A stretch of DNA of 64,000 nucleotides from Phaeotremella fagi (Eukaryota; Basidiomycota; Tremellomycetes; Tremellales; Phaeotremellaceae). Both the position numbers and the translations under genes were made by a program. The DNA lies in contig BCHU01000010.1 in NCBI GenBank assembly GCA_001599715.1, forward strand, positions 992,001 to 1,056,000. Direction: 5' to 3'. Below the pieces are notes generated by a model. The model was given only the letters and a program-made list of their open reading frames with translations, searched no databases and had not been told where the DNA came from. Of this stretch, positions 34,427 through 46,793 are shown piece by piece; position 1 is the first letter of the stretch, and each line of letters starts with the position of its first letter.

Positions 34427-35121
34427 TCATTGTTGTTGACCTTTACCACTTTTCTTGCCATCTGGGGCGTCACCACTCTTACATGCTACGATTTTGATTT
34501 TGGGTGCGGTGACTAATTCGGTTCTGTTTCGTGGTGAAGTTAGCTAATGCTCGTGTACTAGGGTCAGCTAGACATACGTTGAATTCCCCCCTTCCATTTT
34601 AAATTGTGGATTTTTAACGACAAACGTCCATACGTCATCACAATTCCTGTAAGTTGATATATGGCCCTAATGAAAGGAAAGGTGATTGAGTTAGTGTTGT
34701 CATAACGTCTACAACCAGATGAGTACTCACTTTAACTGTAGTTTTCGCTTTGACACCTTTCTGTAGACACTCCGTTAAAGATTTATCAAACTAACCGTCA
34801 AAGTCAGTGGTCTGTAAAATAAGCAAAGGAAAGTAAACGTACCTGTTGTAAAACACGCATAGCGAGTTGAGGTGGGATATCACCTTGGGTGATTAACTCA
34901 TCGAGTGAGTCGGTGAGTGCTGTACCGATACTGAGTATGTTTGTGATCAGTATGTTAATCCTGTTGCGGAGGTAGTCAAATGTCCCAGAAATGTATTCAT
35001 TCGTTCCGTGTGAATTCATCCAACATCCATCCCAATCGTATCCCAACAATCCCAAAATAGAAAATTGTTCAACCTACCTTGAACCTCTATAGAATTCGTA
35101 ATAACTTTGAGGTCCTGCCAT
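34427..35121 (-). CDS. TOA2: Transcription factor IIA gamma (small) subunit
   Basis: Five exons starting at an ATG at 35121 splice to about 110 residues: [84 protein letters not shown] and a short C-terminal strand ending KSGKGQQQ. The YYEFYRxSxIGxALTDxLDELI helical pair and the DxVWTFxxK beta segment are the TFIIA-gamma signature. With the large subunit Toa1 it stabilises TBP on the TATA box. It is divergent from the MOB4-like gene, with about 340 bases between starts. Confidence 0.93.
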
Positions 35122-35464
35122 GATTGGACGCACAACCTTGTGGGCTGTACAGGTGTATATGAAAGTGTTGTCTACTATATCACTGAATAGTGATATTAAG
35201 TAAGTAGAAGTAGATGTCAAGATGTAAGAAGGCAATCAAGTGATTGCTTATATAGTCGCCACCTATTTATTTATTTTTCATTATTAAATTTGAATTAATC
35301 CTGAATGACTCGTGCGACTGAATGAATGGCTCTTACGCGTTTAGAGCCAGGACTAGAGATCAATGATCACTGGAATCAGCTAATATAAATACAGACAATC
35401 ATCATCATCAACTTCTTCATACCACCCCCCTCGTCAACTTCACTTCCTCTCCCTCCTACCAACA
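35122..35464. other. Divergent promoter (TOA2 / MOB4-like)
   Basis: A short shared upstream region, A+T-rich, with a pyrimidine-rich stretch just before the MOB4-like start. No specific motif was assigned. Confidence 0.35.
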
Positions 35465-37888
35465 ATGATCATCACAGATAAACCAGAAAGTTCGTCTTCA
35501 GCAATATCAAATTCCATCTATCGTTTAAGGAGGGGTTCGAGGTCTTCAGTCAGTTCCTTCCTTCAATCGATTTTCTTCATCTCTAACCTTTAAATTAAAC
35601 ACTATAGGATATTCCACCTTTACCACCTAATCCACCTGTGCCGTCTTTGTCTTCACTCGATGGCCCATTTCAGTTGGCTGAATATCTAGCGTTGAAGGTT
35701 AGACATGATACTCATGACGTCAAAGGTTTGGTTGAAGTTCCAAAAGATGAAGGTTCTATCGATAACGATGTTGTGGGTGAAACTCTACTTTGTTTATAGG
35801 ATTCAACTGATATCATTGTGCTTTATTCAGTGGATATACGAACATCTGAGGTGAGATAATATTTACTATAATCTATAAATGGGATCGCTAAAACATATCC
35901 AGACGTATACCTATAGACTTGACATCTCTGATCAACCATCTCTTGGAAATCTGTAGTAGAGACTCATGTCCTCAGATGAAAGCTGGTGAATGGCTCTATC
36001 TATGTGTCGCTCATGGAAATAGTGGGACGGAAGAATGTTGTGCGATTGACTATATCTTGCACACGTATGTTGGATGATTTGTTTTAAATAGGGGTAAAGT
36101 CTAATTCCTTGTTAGATTGGACTCTACAGCGACAATGTTAAATTCAACTAAGAATTTTCCTTCTCGGTAAGCTGGCGAACTGTTCGTTTAAGGTATACAG
36201 CTTAACTATTGACCAGGATGACAATACCGAACGCATCAACTTCCCATTTCCCATCACTATTTCGTCGATTATCAAGAATATTCTCTCACGCTTATTATCA
36301 TCATCGAGAAGCTTTTCAATTAGCTGAATCAGAAACATCGTTGTACGCCCGATTCGTTGGTTTATGCGAGGAATTCAATCTAGTTGGTTCGGGTTTGTTG
36401 GTGATTCCAAGAGATGCTGTTGGTGTGCATAAAAATGAAGATGAGGAGGAAGAAGATTTGAAAGAGAATAACGAAGATGATTCTGAAGATAGTGAAGAAT
36501 CGGAAGAGGATCATGAACTTGATGAGAGTGATCGAGGGAGAGAGGTTGAAAGTGGTTTGAGTGGACAGGGGAGAAGACCTCATTCGTTAGGTCGTCATCC
36601 AGATCCGGATGTTTTACCTGATATCCCACCTTCCAAAAACATCGACCAATCTTCGCCTACCCAAACGAAAGTTCAAGCTTTGTCTGATACAACATTGTCC
36701 TCGGTATCACCGACGAATCTCACCACTACAACACCTCTGAACTCGATATCCAACACCCCATCACCTGTTACCAAAACATTTAATTCGGAAACTATGACTG
36801 CTCAGAAGGTATCTTCGCTTCTGAAAAACGAAAATGAGAATCAAGATAGTGGTTCGACGTTAGGTCGTGGAACACTCAACAGAGGCAAGACACCTCGAGG
36901 TACCATGCTCTGGTCATCAGATAGTAGTGGAGGGAACAATCCAGGTGTCAGTTCACCCTCAGCAGCTACCTCAAGTGTAAGCCCCATTTCAGCTGGTGCA
37001 ACGACGACAAGTAAATCTGAAACTGAAGGGTATCCCTTCGGTTCTGATCTAACTAGATCGGAAAGTATACAATCGGCAGTTCATATTGGTAACGGTAGTG
37101 ATCCGGAATCACCGACTAAATCAACTGGTGAATTACCGTCTTTAGTGGATGACGATAATGTCGAGAAACATATTTCGTTACAGTTGGCAGAGGAGAATGA
37201 ATTATTTGATCCGGTACCGAAAGATGAGATTGAATTGTTAGAGGAGGAAGGTGTGATTCCATCAGTTTCAGAGGTATCGGACGAATCGTATCAAACCGAT
37301 CTACCGGTTGTTAAGGAGGAATTGGAGGAGTCGAACTCGATCAAATTACCTGATGGACCTGCTGTGATTGATGCAGTTCAAGAGGAAGAAACTTCGGAAT
37401 CAATATTAAATGTACCAATACAGATACCACAGTATCCAACGTCGTCGCCTTCACAACCACCAACGAAAATAGGGGAACCAGAGAAAATCGTTAATGGGAT
37501 TTTCCCTTCCAACGTTCCTCTACCTCCTGTGGTTAAAGAGAAGGAAACGGAAGATGTGCTACCGACAATAGAACCAAAAATCGAAATTCAGAAGAATGAT
37601 ACGAAAGTCAATCTGAAGGAAACTGCGGAATCTGAGAAAGAATCATCGACAAAGCCCGACGTAGATGTCACTCTCAATTCCACTACGAATACTACCGAGA
37701 TTTCTAAAGCATCATCACCTTCACCTTCACCTACGCCTGGATCTGGATCTGGGTCACAGAGGAAAAAGAACAAGAAGAAGAATAAGAACGGTGGTACGAA
37801 TACAAATGCGAACGCGAACAGTCAGACGACATCGGGTGAGAGTAGTAAAGGTGAAGAGTTGGTGGATGGGGATGGTGAAGAGGCATGA
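35465..37888 (+). CDS. MOB4: MOB4/phocein-like protein with long disordered acidic tail
   Basis: The spliced N-terminal part reads MIITDKPESSSS, DIPPLPPNPP, FQLAEYLALK, DVWIYEHLRR, CPQMKAGEWLYLCVAHG, ECCAIDYILHTLDST, FPSRMTIP and HAYYHHREAF. The Cys pair and the later His pair are the zinc site of MOB proteins, and the DYxxHTLDSTT segment is typical of phocein/MOB4, a core part of the STRIPAK phosphatase-kinase complex. The acceptor at ATCCAG (near 35901) keeps the frame; the next AG does not. After the MOB domain comes an acidic run and about 400 disordered residues rich in S, T, P and E, ending in a basic KKNKKKNKN patch. Ordinary MOB4 proteins lack such a tail. Confidence 0.85.
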
Positions 37889-39015
37889 TTTCCATGACGT
37901 TTGGAGGGTAATTGTATCGATTCTTAGATATTCATTCATATTCACTTAAGCTACTCAAGTATCATTTCGATCATATAGTATCATGTTTCAGCAAAGCTGT
38001 CTACTTTGATATCACGGAATCATATGCATATGCAATTTAAGGTAATCCCATCGAACCTGAATCCCACCCTGCGGAATTGAATAAACAACCCCAATACCAA
38101 AAATATGAGATATCCCGAAGGTAAGGAATTAAGCCACCAAGATGTAAACAATGGATGCGGATGTTGGATATGATGTAACTTGAATCATAGTTAGCTACTG
38201 GATATGAGTAATTTACCATTCCTCAATCGATGGGGAGGTCGGTGGTTCATGGGTTGTGGAGCTGAATTCGATGATAGAACAAACATTCAGTGAGACGCCA
38301 CTCCCTTCTCACCACTTCCTGGTTTATCAACAAACCAGTTAACTGGTTAACTTTACTTCAACAACTTCTAACTATAACACTAACCAACACATACACTCCA
38401 TATAGCATTTAGCTTACAGTGTGTAGCATCGCTTCGATTCAATTCAACAAGGAAAGGCTGGTACCCACATCAACATCACTCACGCTCATTATCATCAACT
38501 ATCGAACATCACACCGGAATCCCACTAGTCATAAGGGAAAACGACATTTAGTCTGTCTAGTTCCCCAACACTACTACCCTTGTCGATCTATACAAGATCT
38601 TCACTATCCTTGTATCGTACTCACAGTCTCACGATCAGATCTTAAACACAGCCTTGTATCAAAGTCCAGCACAAGCACAAGCAACGACTGAAACGTTTGG
38701 TTACGCCTCCCCTCTCCTTTCTCCCCCCTTTGGATCTGGATCACATTAGTCGTAACGAGGACAAACCTTTGAAACGCATCAACGACCTTCAATCAATCAA
38801 TCAAATTCATTCTACTTTCATTTGATCGCAGTCGCGCAGGTCATCTTGGAAGCGAAGAAGAAAGGAAAGAAACAAGAAAAAAGAAAAAGCAAATAGATTG
38901 ATTGATTCTCAATCCTATCACTTTTTTCGAAAACCAATATCAAAACAAATAGCAAACCACATTCTTTTCAAACAACACATTCATTACACAGCTTAGACAG
39001 CTACCACAGCCTAAA
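37889..39015. other. Long upstream region of the 39016 gene
   Basis: About 1.1 kb. From roughly 38340 onward it is strongly C/A-rich on the plus strand, consistent with a long 5' leader for 39016. The open frames within it are unsupported. Confidence 0.4.
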
Positions 39016-39773
39016 ATGACATCCAGATCTTCAGAATCAAGTAAGTAACCCTACCACCATCTCACAGTCTCCTTATCTAACAACAACAACCAGGACCAAG
39101 GATCACCTTACCAACGACCCCACCTCATTGTAACACAGCAACCTTCACACCATCATATATAACCTCATCCCCAACCTCGTATTCCTCTTACAGCAGTCCA
39201 TCATCCAGTCCAAGTCGAGTCGTCATGGGAGCATTGGTTTCTCGACCCACATCACCGGATTCTGAATGGGATGAAAAACGAGCCATGTCGATTGACGTTC
39301 CTGGGATAGTTTTGAGTAAGTCCCACCTGATCTTCTTACAATGAGGTTACTCTTGTTGACAAGAGTTAATAGCGGAACCACCAATCAACAGACCGTTATC
39401 CCCACCACCTAAATCAATAACCCTCCTCTCACCAACTTCACTCGAACTACCCCTAAAATCAGAACTCGATCAATCTACCTCATCAAAACCTTCAAACCTG
39501 CTCTGGTCACTAAGGAATTGTCTACGTTCAAGAAACACCTCACCGTACATTTACACCACCACCTCCAGCTCCAATTCCAGTTCCACCTCCTATTATCCCT
39601 CCTCATCGTCCTCAACACCAGCATCAAGGTTGTTATGCGGAACCACCCTCAAATCATTTTTCCTACTTCTATTAATTTGTTTGGGGGTTTGGCATCTCTA
39701 TCAGAATCTCGATTTACGGGGTGGCATGGATAACGCGACTACGGACGCTTCATTCGATGTAGACGGTTTCTGA
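39016..39773 (+). CDS. Small serine/proline-rich protein with a C-terminal membrane helix
   Basis: Three exons (39016-39040, 39094-39315 and 39373-39773) splice in phase to about 215 residues. The first 150 are low-complexity S, T and P with EWDEKRAMSIDVPG in the middle. Near the end there is one hydrophobic segment (LKSFFLLLLICLGVWHLY) followed by about 25 polar residues. No signal peptide is present, so a single-pass or tail-anchored protein is likely. No family was recognised. Confidence 0.65.
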
Positions 39774-40240
39774 TGATTCCGTGTTGTTTTTTTGTTTATT
39801 TTTGGGGCATTCACTTGGTTATATGTTTATTTTGGACTTTGTCTTTGGACTTTGATTTGTTATTATTTAACGACTTCTCTCTTTCTCGTATTTGTATCTC
39901 ATCCTCATAAAAGGTTCTCTTTAGATTTCATTTTTGGACATTAATCGCTAGTTTCTTTTCATTTTACAAGATTCATCCATCGTTTTTCACTGAATTTCGT
40001 ATATATCTTTGATTTTCGTTCACCCAATGTCATAAACCCATTTTTCCTCATTTGATAATCTCTACCAAGTTATAAATATACGAATTTATTTGATATCATG
40101 ACATTATCACTGTTTTATGAATAAAATGACAAATCCAATAGAACAGAATTGGGATGAAATACATTTTTATCGTTATACTAATATTACTGATATCATCTAC
40201 CATGCAGGGTATCTACGTCGTACTGCTGTACCTATACCTA
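39774..40240. other. Convergent spacer before the RSM22-PanB gene
   Basis: T-rich 3' flanks of two converging genes. Nothing else was seen. Confidence 0.4.
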
Positions 40241-43200
40241 TCACTTCTTCCTCCCATTCAAGAAATCCTCCCATTCCTCTTTCTTAATTCCATAAGTTTC
40301 CTTCCCAACCAAAGGGAAAGAACGATCCTTGACAGAAGAGATATAATTCCCAACAGCTTCCTGACTCAATCTACCGATTTCACCGAATTTCCTAACGAAT
40401 CTTGGTGAATTGGATGTAGCAGTAGTATCGTTTTGCGCAGTATCGTAAACACCCAGTACATCAGTTAAAACAAGTACCTGTCCACTAGTACCTGGACCAG
40501 CACCTATCCCAATGGTAAGTATCTCGAGTTGTTCCGTGATGTATCGAGCTAGATTATGAGGGATAGCTTCGAGCAGTAAACCGAAACTTCCTGCTTCCTT
40601 GAATTGTTCCGCTGTTTCGTATAAATGATTAGCTGAGGTTGAAGTTTTAGCTTGAACTAGATATCCAGATAACGAAGTCGCTCTTTGGGGTTGTAAGCCG
40701 ATATGAGGCATTACTGGGATACCGATTTCTGATAATTTCTTCACCAATGGCAGGATTTCTAAACCACCTTCAATCTTGATACCGTCCATCCCTCCCTCTT
40801 TGATGATTCTTATACAACTTTCGATACCTTTCTCTAAAGATTGTTCGAACGATCCGAACGGTAGGTCGGCAAATAAGAACGGCGTTTTGGCACCTCGAAA
40901 GACTGCTTTGCAATGATGGATCATTTCGTCCAACGTGATTCTGGTTGTTGAGGAATGTCCTAAACAGACTTGTGACAACGAATCACCGACCAATAACATG
41001 TCTACACCCATTGTCTCGGATAGACTTGCGGTAGGGAAATCGTAAGCTGTTAAACAAGTAACAGGTGTCTTAGCCGCTGCCATGGCGTTTAATTCGTTAA
41101 GCGTGACTTTAGCTCGAGAAGCTATAGATAGGTCAGTCGTCAGCATATGTTTTTGAAAGACTTGATACGACTCACCTGTTGAGGTTTTCGTTTCGACAGG
41201 TCTCGCACTCAAAGTTCGGCTCGAAGTACTAAATCCACGCTTCATACTAAAACCTTCCCTGACAGTGTTCCTCTCCCCACGTCGATATTCAGATCTCCTA
41301 GGTCGTTCCGTTTTCACCTTGACTAGATCGGATTTCAAGTCATCACCCAAAAATGTATCTTCAAATCCCTGATCCGATTCATCAAACTCTGCAATCGGCC
41401 AATCAAGACTTTCCCAATCTCCCACCACAGCTCCGTCTTCATCTTTGACCAATCTCTTGATACCTCGATTCCTGACCACCTCTTTCCCTTTGGAGGTGTG
41501 AGGGAAGATATCACCCCAGGAGGATTTTCGAGCGTCATGGTAAACTTGTTTGGATTGTGATTTGGAAAACGTGAGTCTTTGGATTTGTTCTATTTACCAA
41601 CGACATGTCAGTTCAACACACATATCGTTCGACAAGGAGGATAAGGGGACGTACCGTTTGAACAACAAGCATCCATGATTACATGCCCGTTTCTCTTCAA
41701 CGGAGGTGCGACCAATCTTGGCCAAGAATACGCTTCATTTTTCAAACCGATCTTGACATCTTCCGTGAGTTCGTTTCCAAGATCACCCCCGAAATCACCG
41801 GCTACAGTAGGATCTTCTACAGGTGAGACAACCTCGAATTCACCTCCCTCGACTTCCCTCAATTCATGTTTCCCTTCTATTCTCATTCTCAAATTTTCAA
41901 TTTCTTCTCGTCCAACTGCACCAAGTCTACCGGGTTTCAACAGATCAGGGGTATCCGGTGCAATCGATGGCCGTTCGGCTCGTCCAATCACTAAATAGCA
42001 ATAACCAACCAATTCCTCTCCCTTGGTAGAATGTTTAGTCCGACGTAAAAATCCAGGTCGTTGTAATTTCTGTCTGAATGAGCAGATGTCCTTGGTTTTT
42101 GTTAGAGGACATTCCCCATCGTGGGGACACGGTGCTATGACGTGAAGTGGTGACTCGGTAGATGATTTGGAAAGGAGATGCGTTCTTGCTTGACTAATTG
42201 AGGACCAGCCTTCTGGGGTCGATCGATCGATCAAGATGATATATGGTGTATCCAGAGCTAGGAGAGAATCCAAGTGCTGCAGTCTTGAGTTCGAGGTAGG
42301 CAGTGTTGAAAGATGGAAAGTTGACATGGCGACGGATGGTGTCTGACCTAACGTTTTAGCATATCCTTCTCAGCGGAAATCGAAACTCACGACGATTGAA
42401 TCTGTTTCAGATAATTTTCGATGTAAGTTGACATTGTCAGTTTCGGGAAGATCTATAACGGGATAATCAGTACAGCTGCGGGTCATTCTCAATTGGGATT
42501 CATTGCTTGCCTTTCACAAGCTCAGTCGCTAGCTGTAACCCATATCTAGAAGGAAGTATGAGTTGATATGGAAACTTTGGACCAGTGATGTTTTCCTCTG
42601 AAGTCTCCGACATAGCCCTACAGAAATTGAGGTTAGATTCCTTCTCAAAGAAGAATGTTTAGGTGCGAGTAGACATACCACAAGCCAGCACCCAAACCAG
42701 CAGAGTACTCAACGACACCGCCATCCCCAATCCACCCCTCACCCAAACGACTTTCCATCTCACGCAAAACATTCTTGACAGCAGCGTATTCACCAGGTAA
42801 AAAGGCTGAAGCCTTAGCTAAAGCCAGCTCGACAGTTGATTCAGGTTTCCTATCTCTTCTTCCTCTCTTCAAGGAGTTTTCTGCTTGAGTATTCGACACT
42901 ATAGATAAGAACGCTTCTCTGATTGCGCGTGGGTTTGTTTCTACCAGTCTTGTGAGTCTCGAGGTCATCAGAGGGGATTTATAACGTACCTGAGATTTGA
43001 TTTTGGATTGATTGTTGAAGTTGGTCGGGAAGAACTACCATTCCTATTTTCTTGGATCCCAATACTGCAGCTGGACTACGTCTCTCATCCCTCTTATCAT
43101 AGATATCTTCGAAATCCCCTTCATGACCGTCCGCTCTAGTGATAGCAGAACCGATATCGCGGGAAGGGGTATAGTAATCTTCTGCAACTACTTCTGCGAA

Positions 43201-43389
43201 AGAAGTTTTAGCTTGATGACGGTTGACTGATTGCCCGATGGTTGACAGAACTTCATCGTACGATGGATCAAGATTTAAATTAGGTTGATGTACGGCAGAA
43301 ATCCGTTGTCGAGTAGAAGAGTAGTGTCTGAGAGCCTGTCCTAGGGTTACTGAGATGCGAGAGCGAGTGAACGATGGTCTTGGTAACAT
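40241..43389 (-). CDS. RSM22/ECM31: Rsm22 mitoribosome methyltransferase-like protein fused in frame to ketopantoate hydroxymethyltransferase (PanB)
   Basis: Exons run 43389-42990, 42940-42679, 42617-42511, 42452-42391, 42342 to about 41667, then about 41591 to 40241 with a 54-base intron near 41138-41191. The N terminus is a mitochondrial presequence (MLPRPSFTRSRIS). Rsm22 features follow: ELALAKASAFLPGEYAA, YSAGLGAGLW, the cysteine cluster CPHDGECPL...CSFRQ...DACCSNG, and KQVYHDARKSSWGD. Without any stop the same frame continues through a charged linker and MKRGFSTSSRTL, itself like a presequence, into PanB: VTCLTAYDFP, LLVGDSLSQVCLGH, ADLPFGSF, KIEGG, MPHIGLQPQ and IGIGAG. Rsm22 assists small mitoribosomal subunit assembly; PanB makes ketopantoate for coenzyme A. 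The exon 3 donor is GC (AG|GCAAGC). PanB might also be made separately from the internal ATG at 41245. Confidence 0.8.
41180..41245 (-). other. Possible internal mitochondrial presequence at the RSM22-PanB junction
   Basis: The in-frame ATG at 41245 begins MKRGFSTSSRTLSARPVE, rich in R, S and T with no acidic residue for the first 17 positions. It directly precedes the PanB domain. It could be a cleavage signal inside the fusion or a second translation start. Confidence 0.5.
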
Positions 43390-44165
43390 TATTTTAGGCG
43401 GTTAAGATGTTGGAGTTTGAATACACTTCAGATGCTGAGCCATGCAGATGATTGATATCTGATTTTCCAGTGGTCTGTCAAAAAATAAAATCAAAAAGTG
43501 ATGTGAACAAATCAAAAGTAGATAAATTCAAAATCAACACTTTTATAGCCGAGAATATGTGTGGAGCCCCATTCTTTTTGTGGCATTTCAGAATGTGGCA
43601 CACTTTTTTTGGGCCTTCATTGCACTCTTTCATAATCCTACTGCTTTTCAGTCGGGAAACGTTCTTGATTATTTGTTCGAATCAGATTACTTTCCTATAG
43701 GACGGGTTTATCTGTTTTGATGAGTATGTGGAGCAGAAAGTGGTTCTCGGGGCACATCGTCATGTGGATAGTCTGAATGTCTCTACTCCGACAATTCACT
43801 TGTAGGCTTATCAAACACTATGTGTTACGCCCAGCTGCATTACCCCAAAAGTCCCATTGAAAAGTCGGAAATACAGAGGATGTTGACAATAAAAGAGAGA
43901 CGAGGGGATTTTTTTCGTCATAAAGGATCGACCAGTATCATCCTTTATCAAATATAGGAAGGGAGGTGAAAAGGGAAAGATAAGAAGATCTTTTCATATA
44001 ATTTTTAATGATATTGCGAAGGCCGTTTCATTTGATATACTGTAGTTACATTTCTACTTTTTCTTTCTATTCTTCCAACTCTTCCATTCCAAGCATTTAT
44101 CCGTTCCAATCAATATCACAACATCCAAACAATCTCATACACATTATCTCAAGAAATCAACCACA
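43390..44165. other. Divergent promoter region (RSM22-PanB / 44166 gene)
   Basis: About 780 bases. The segment before 44166 (about 44010-44160) is pyrimidine- and A-rich, probably the leader of that gene. The open frame at 43452-43700 is unsupported. Confidence 0.4.
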
Positions 44166-45100
44166 ATGTCTCAAAAATCAGAAGACACAGTGAGTGTGAC
44201 AAACTTATATTTGTACAGAGCTAACGATACCAAAAGTCAGCTCCCACTTCCGGTAATAAGTGGATCGCTCGCTGCTACTCCAAGGATACACGCAGTGGTG
44301 TAATGGTCAAAGTCTTTTATGGTACCGTTACCGTCGGCACCGAAGAGGGGCAATCTATCCGTTGCAACACTAATGAAGCAGTGTATTTCTCTGGGCTCAT
44401 TGACGTCAAACCAGATGAAAAGTCGGTCAAAGAAGGCTATCCACAATATTCGGTTCAAGTTGTAAAGGATGGTATCGTCGGTGATCGAATTGAGGGGAGA
44501 GAAACAAAAGACGGAGAAACCCATTGGTTCAAACAAGCCCTTCAATCAGCTGGGGAGAGTCTTCATATCAAACACCCCAAGTTGTACTATGGGTCAAAGA
44601 GTACATCTTCGTCAAGGCATAATCCTTTTCATCACAGCAACAAATCAGCTTCGACCTCGACCTCAAACCGTCATTCCGCCTATCCATCGTCGAACAGCAG
44701 CTCACCTATGCCTCCGCCAGGCTACCTCCCAGGTTACCTCCAAGGCCCATATGTTGGGGAAATGGCTTTAATGCCAGGGGGAGAATTAGGTATGGTTACT
44801 GGAGTCATGCCAGAGCTCGGTGGCGGAGAGGAAATCCGTATCCAGAATGATAGTGGGACGACGGAGTACGTAGATACCAACTGCTTTGGTCAAGTCACCA
44901 ATGTCACAGAGTCTAGTGGTGGTGGTGGTGGTGGTGGTGGATTCTTCGATTTCTTGAACTTCGGAGGAGGAGGGGGTAGTGGTGGTGATAGTAGTGGTGG
45001 TTGGGGGGGTGGTGATAGTGGTGGTGGTGGCTGGGGAGGTGGTGATAGTGGTGGTGGTTGGGGAGGTGGTGNTAGTGGTGGAGGTGGAGGGGACTGGTGA
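44166..45100 (+). CDS. Unassigned family S, member 1, with glycine-rich tail
   Basis: Exon 1 (44166-44189) encodes MSQKSEDT; exon 2 (44237-45100) begins SAPTSGNKWIARCYSKDTRSG. The first 90 residues form a small domain (GVMVKVFYGTVTVG, CNTNEAVYFSG) shared with the next gene. A Ser/Pro-rich middle follows, and the last 60 residues are nearly all G, S and W/D (GGWGGGDSGGG repeats). An unresolved base at 45072 lies inside this tail, so the exact residue there is unknown. There is no signal peptide. The function is unknown; the tail suggests a self-associating or low-complexity segment. Confidence 0.7.
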
Positions 45101-45599
45101 TCGCAGAGAGCTCTGATCAGAGTGTGATGTAGTCGTAGTTGAAGATTCTGAGCAGAAGCATGTTTATGAGATGATTGTATGCGGCTGTCTTGTTCAGATT
45201 ATCAATATACAGTAGTGTCTACTGTAACAGCAGAGAGAACTTTCCGACTCGAGTGGAGCTGTAAATGCGATACATAGCTCGGATAAGCAGTAATCGGTTT
45301 TCAGAGAAGGATATGTCAAGAACGGATGCAAGAGTGTCAGTCGAGATAACGATTTAATGAGTTAAATGCCGATTTCACAGCCACTGTATGTACAGTATTA
45401 CGAAATACCTGACAAAGGCTATCAAAGCCTACTGAAGCTGAAGACCTGAGAAGCCGTCACAAAGGATGATCGACTTCTTCTCTAGTGAATCGCCATGAAG
45501 ACTTCTTATGCCAATTGCTAACTAATAGTGATTAAGCAGTCCTATCAAGTCTTCTTAAACCATTCCCCCAAAGAAATCACTTCTTTCTTTTCTACGAAA
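45101..45599. other. Spacer between the two family S genes
   Basis: 3' flank of 44166 and promoter of 45600. No feature was recognised. Confidence 0.35.
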
Positions 45600-46600
45600 A
45601 TGTCTTATAGAGCATCATCTTCAAGATTTCAACCAGTGAGTACAGGTTTCTGCAAAATGATCTGCTTCTAACGTTTTAGAACAACTCCCGCTGGCGCTTG
45701 GATGTTTACGACTTTGCTAATGGTTCCCAAAGTGGAGTAGTCGTCCAGGTTTACAGTGGAAGTGTCATCGCTTCATACACGGAACGGACTGGGGGTCTTT
45801 CAAGAGTTCTCCTCAATACTGGGGAATATCATTTTTCAAACAACGTTTCGATCCATCCTAACCCAGGCTATGAGGGTGATTTTTTGGCGTTCGCCAAAAA
45901 TAACGGGATAACCAGTCGTAATCCGCTTGATGCTACCAGAGCCCCTGGCTTCGGAGAACGTGGTGGAGACTTTGCAAGAGAGACTGGTTTCCGACGCGGA
46001 GAGAGCGGGAAGTGGAGACATGATCCTGGTGACGCTTTTAGTACTGATCAAGATACTGATTATACCGACGAAGGTACTGTGTTTACCAATGATACCAAAT
46101 CAGACACTGGGTATACCGATCATACCGATTATACCGATCAAGGTACCATGTATACCAATGATACCAAATCAGACACTGAGTATACTGATTCCGATCAATC
46201 CACCGACGGTGATAGTGAATGTACTGAAACGACTACGAACCAGAATTCGTATTATGATCACGATCAAGACAGAGATCAGGATAGGCGAGAAAGACGCTAT
46301 CATGGTATCGACGAGAACGTTAGAAGAAGTTTTACTCCACCCACTTCAAACATCAATGGTGTTCAATACGTCATACCATCCGACTTTGATGATGGTTATG
46401 ATGAGCGTGATCAAGTACCAAGATATCCACGACCAAATCAACATTTCCGCTCTTCTACCTTCTCAACGTCACAACGTCCACCTTCTCACGAGTCCAGTCG
46501 AAGAAGTCAAACTTGGTCGAACCAGCCCCCGCCTAGTGGTTACTCCCATGTGTTGCCTAGGGATTTACCTCCACGCCGTCGATATGAAGATAGGCGTTAG
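45600..46600 (+). CDS. Unassigned family S, member 2, with repeated TDYTD tail
   Basis: Exon 1 (45600-45635) encodes MSYRASSSRFQP; exon 2 (45680-46600) begins NNSRWRLDVYDFANG. The first 90 residues align with member 1: W at the start, then SGVVVQVYSGSV and NTGEYHFS against SGVMVKVFYGTV and NTNEAVYFS. The tail is unrelated to that of member 1. It contains a duplicated block of about 23 residues (TDEGTVFTNDTKSDTGYTD and TDQGTMYTNDTKSDTEYTD at about 46060-46195), then an Asp/Arg-rich and Pro-rich disordered end. The domain is kept while the low-complexity tail varies. The function is unknown. Confidence 0.7.
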
Positions 46601-46793
46601 TAAGGGTAGTAGTTGAAGAATATGTTGGTGGTAGGAGAGTGTAGATTATTGTAAATTGTCCGTTTTATAGGTATGAAGATGCAAATGGATTCAGATTATT
46701 GAATTACAGTGAGAGTCGCTGGAAGGTTCAGAAAACAGAAGTACAGTAGTTGCAGCGAAGGATAGTATCCAGTGAATGTTGATGCGTCTCTTC

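Noticed and set aside
41245..43389. RSM22 and PanB as two separate genes with a stop between them.
   Set aside because: No stop codon lies in the shared frame between the two domains, and I found no splice pair that would create one. A second start at 41245 remains possible and is noted.
45927..46616. A 229-codon open frame on the plus strand overlapping the family S member 2 gene.
   Set aside because: It is the alternative frame of a repetitive coding region (TDYTD repeats read as IPIIPI). The frame used has a matching first exon and a paralogue.
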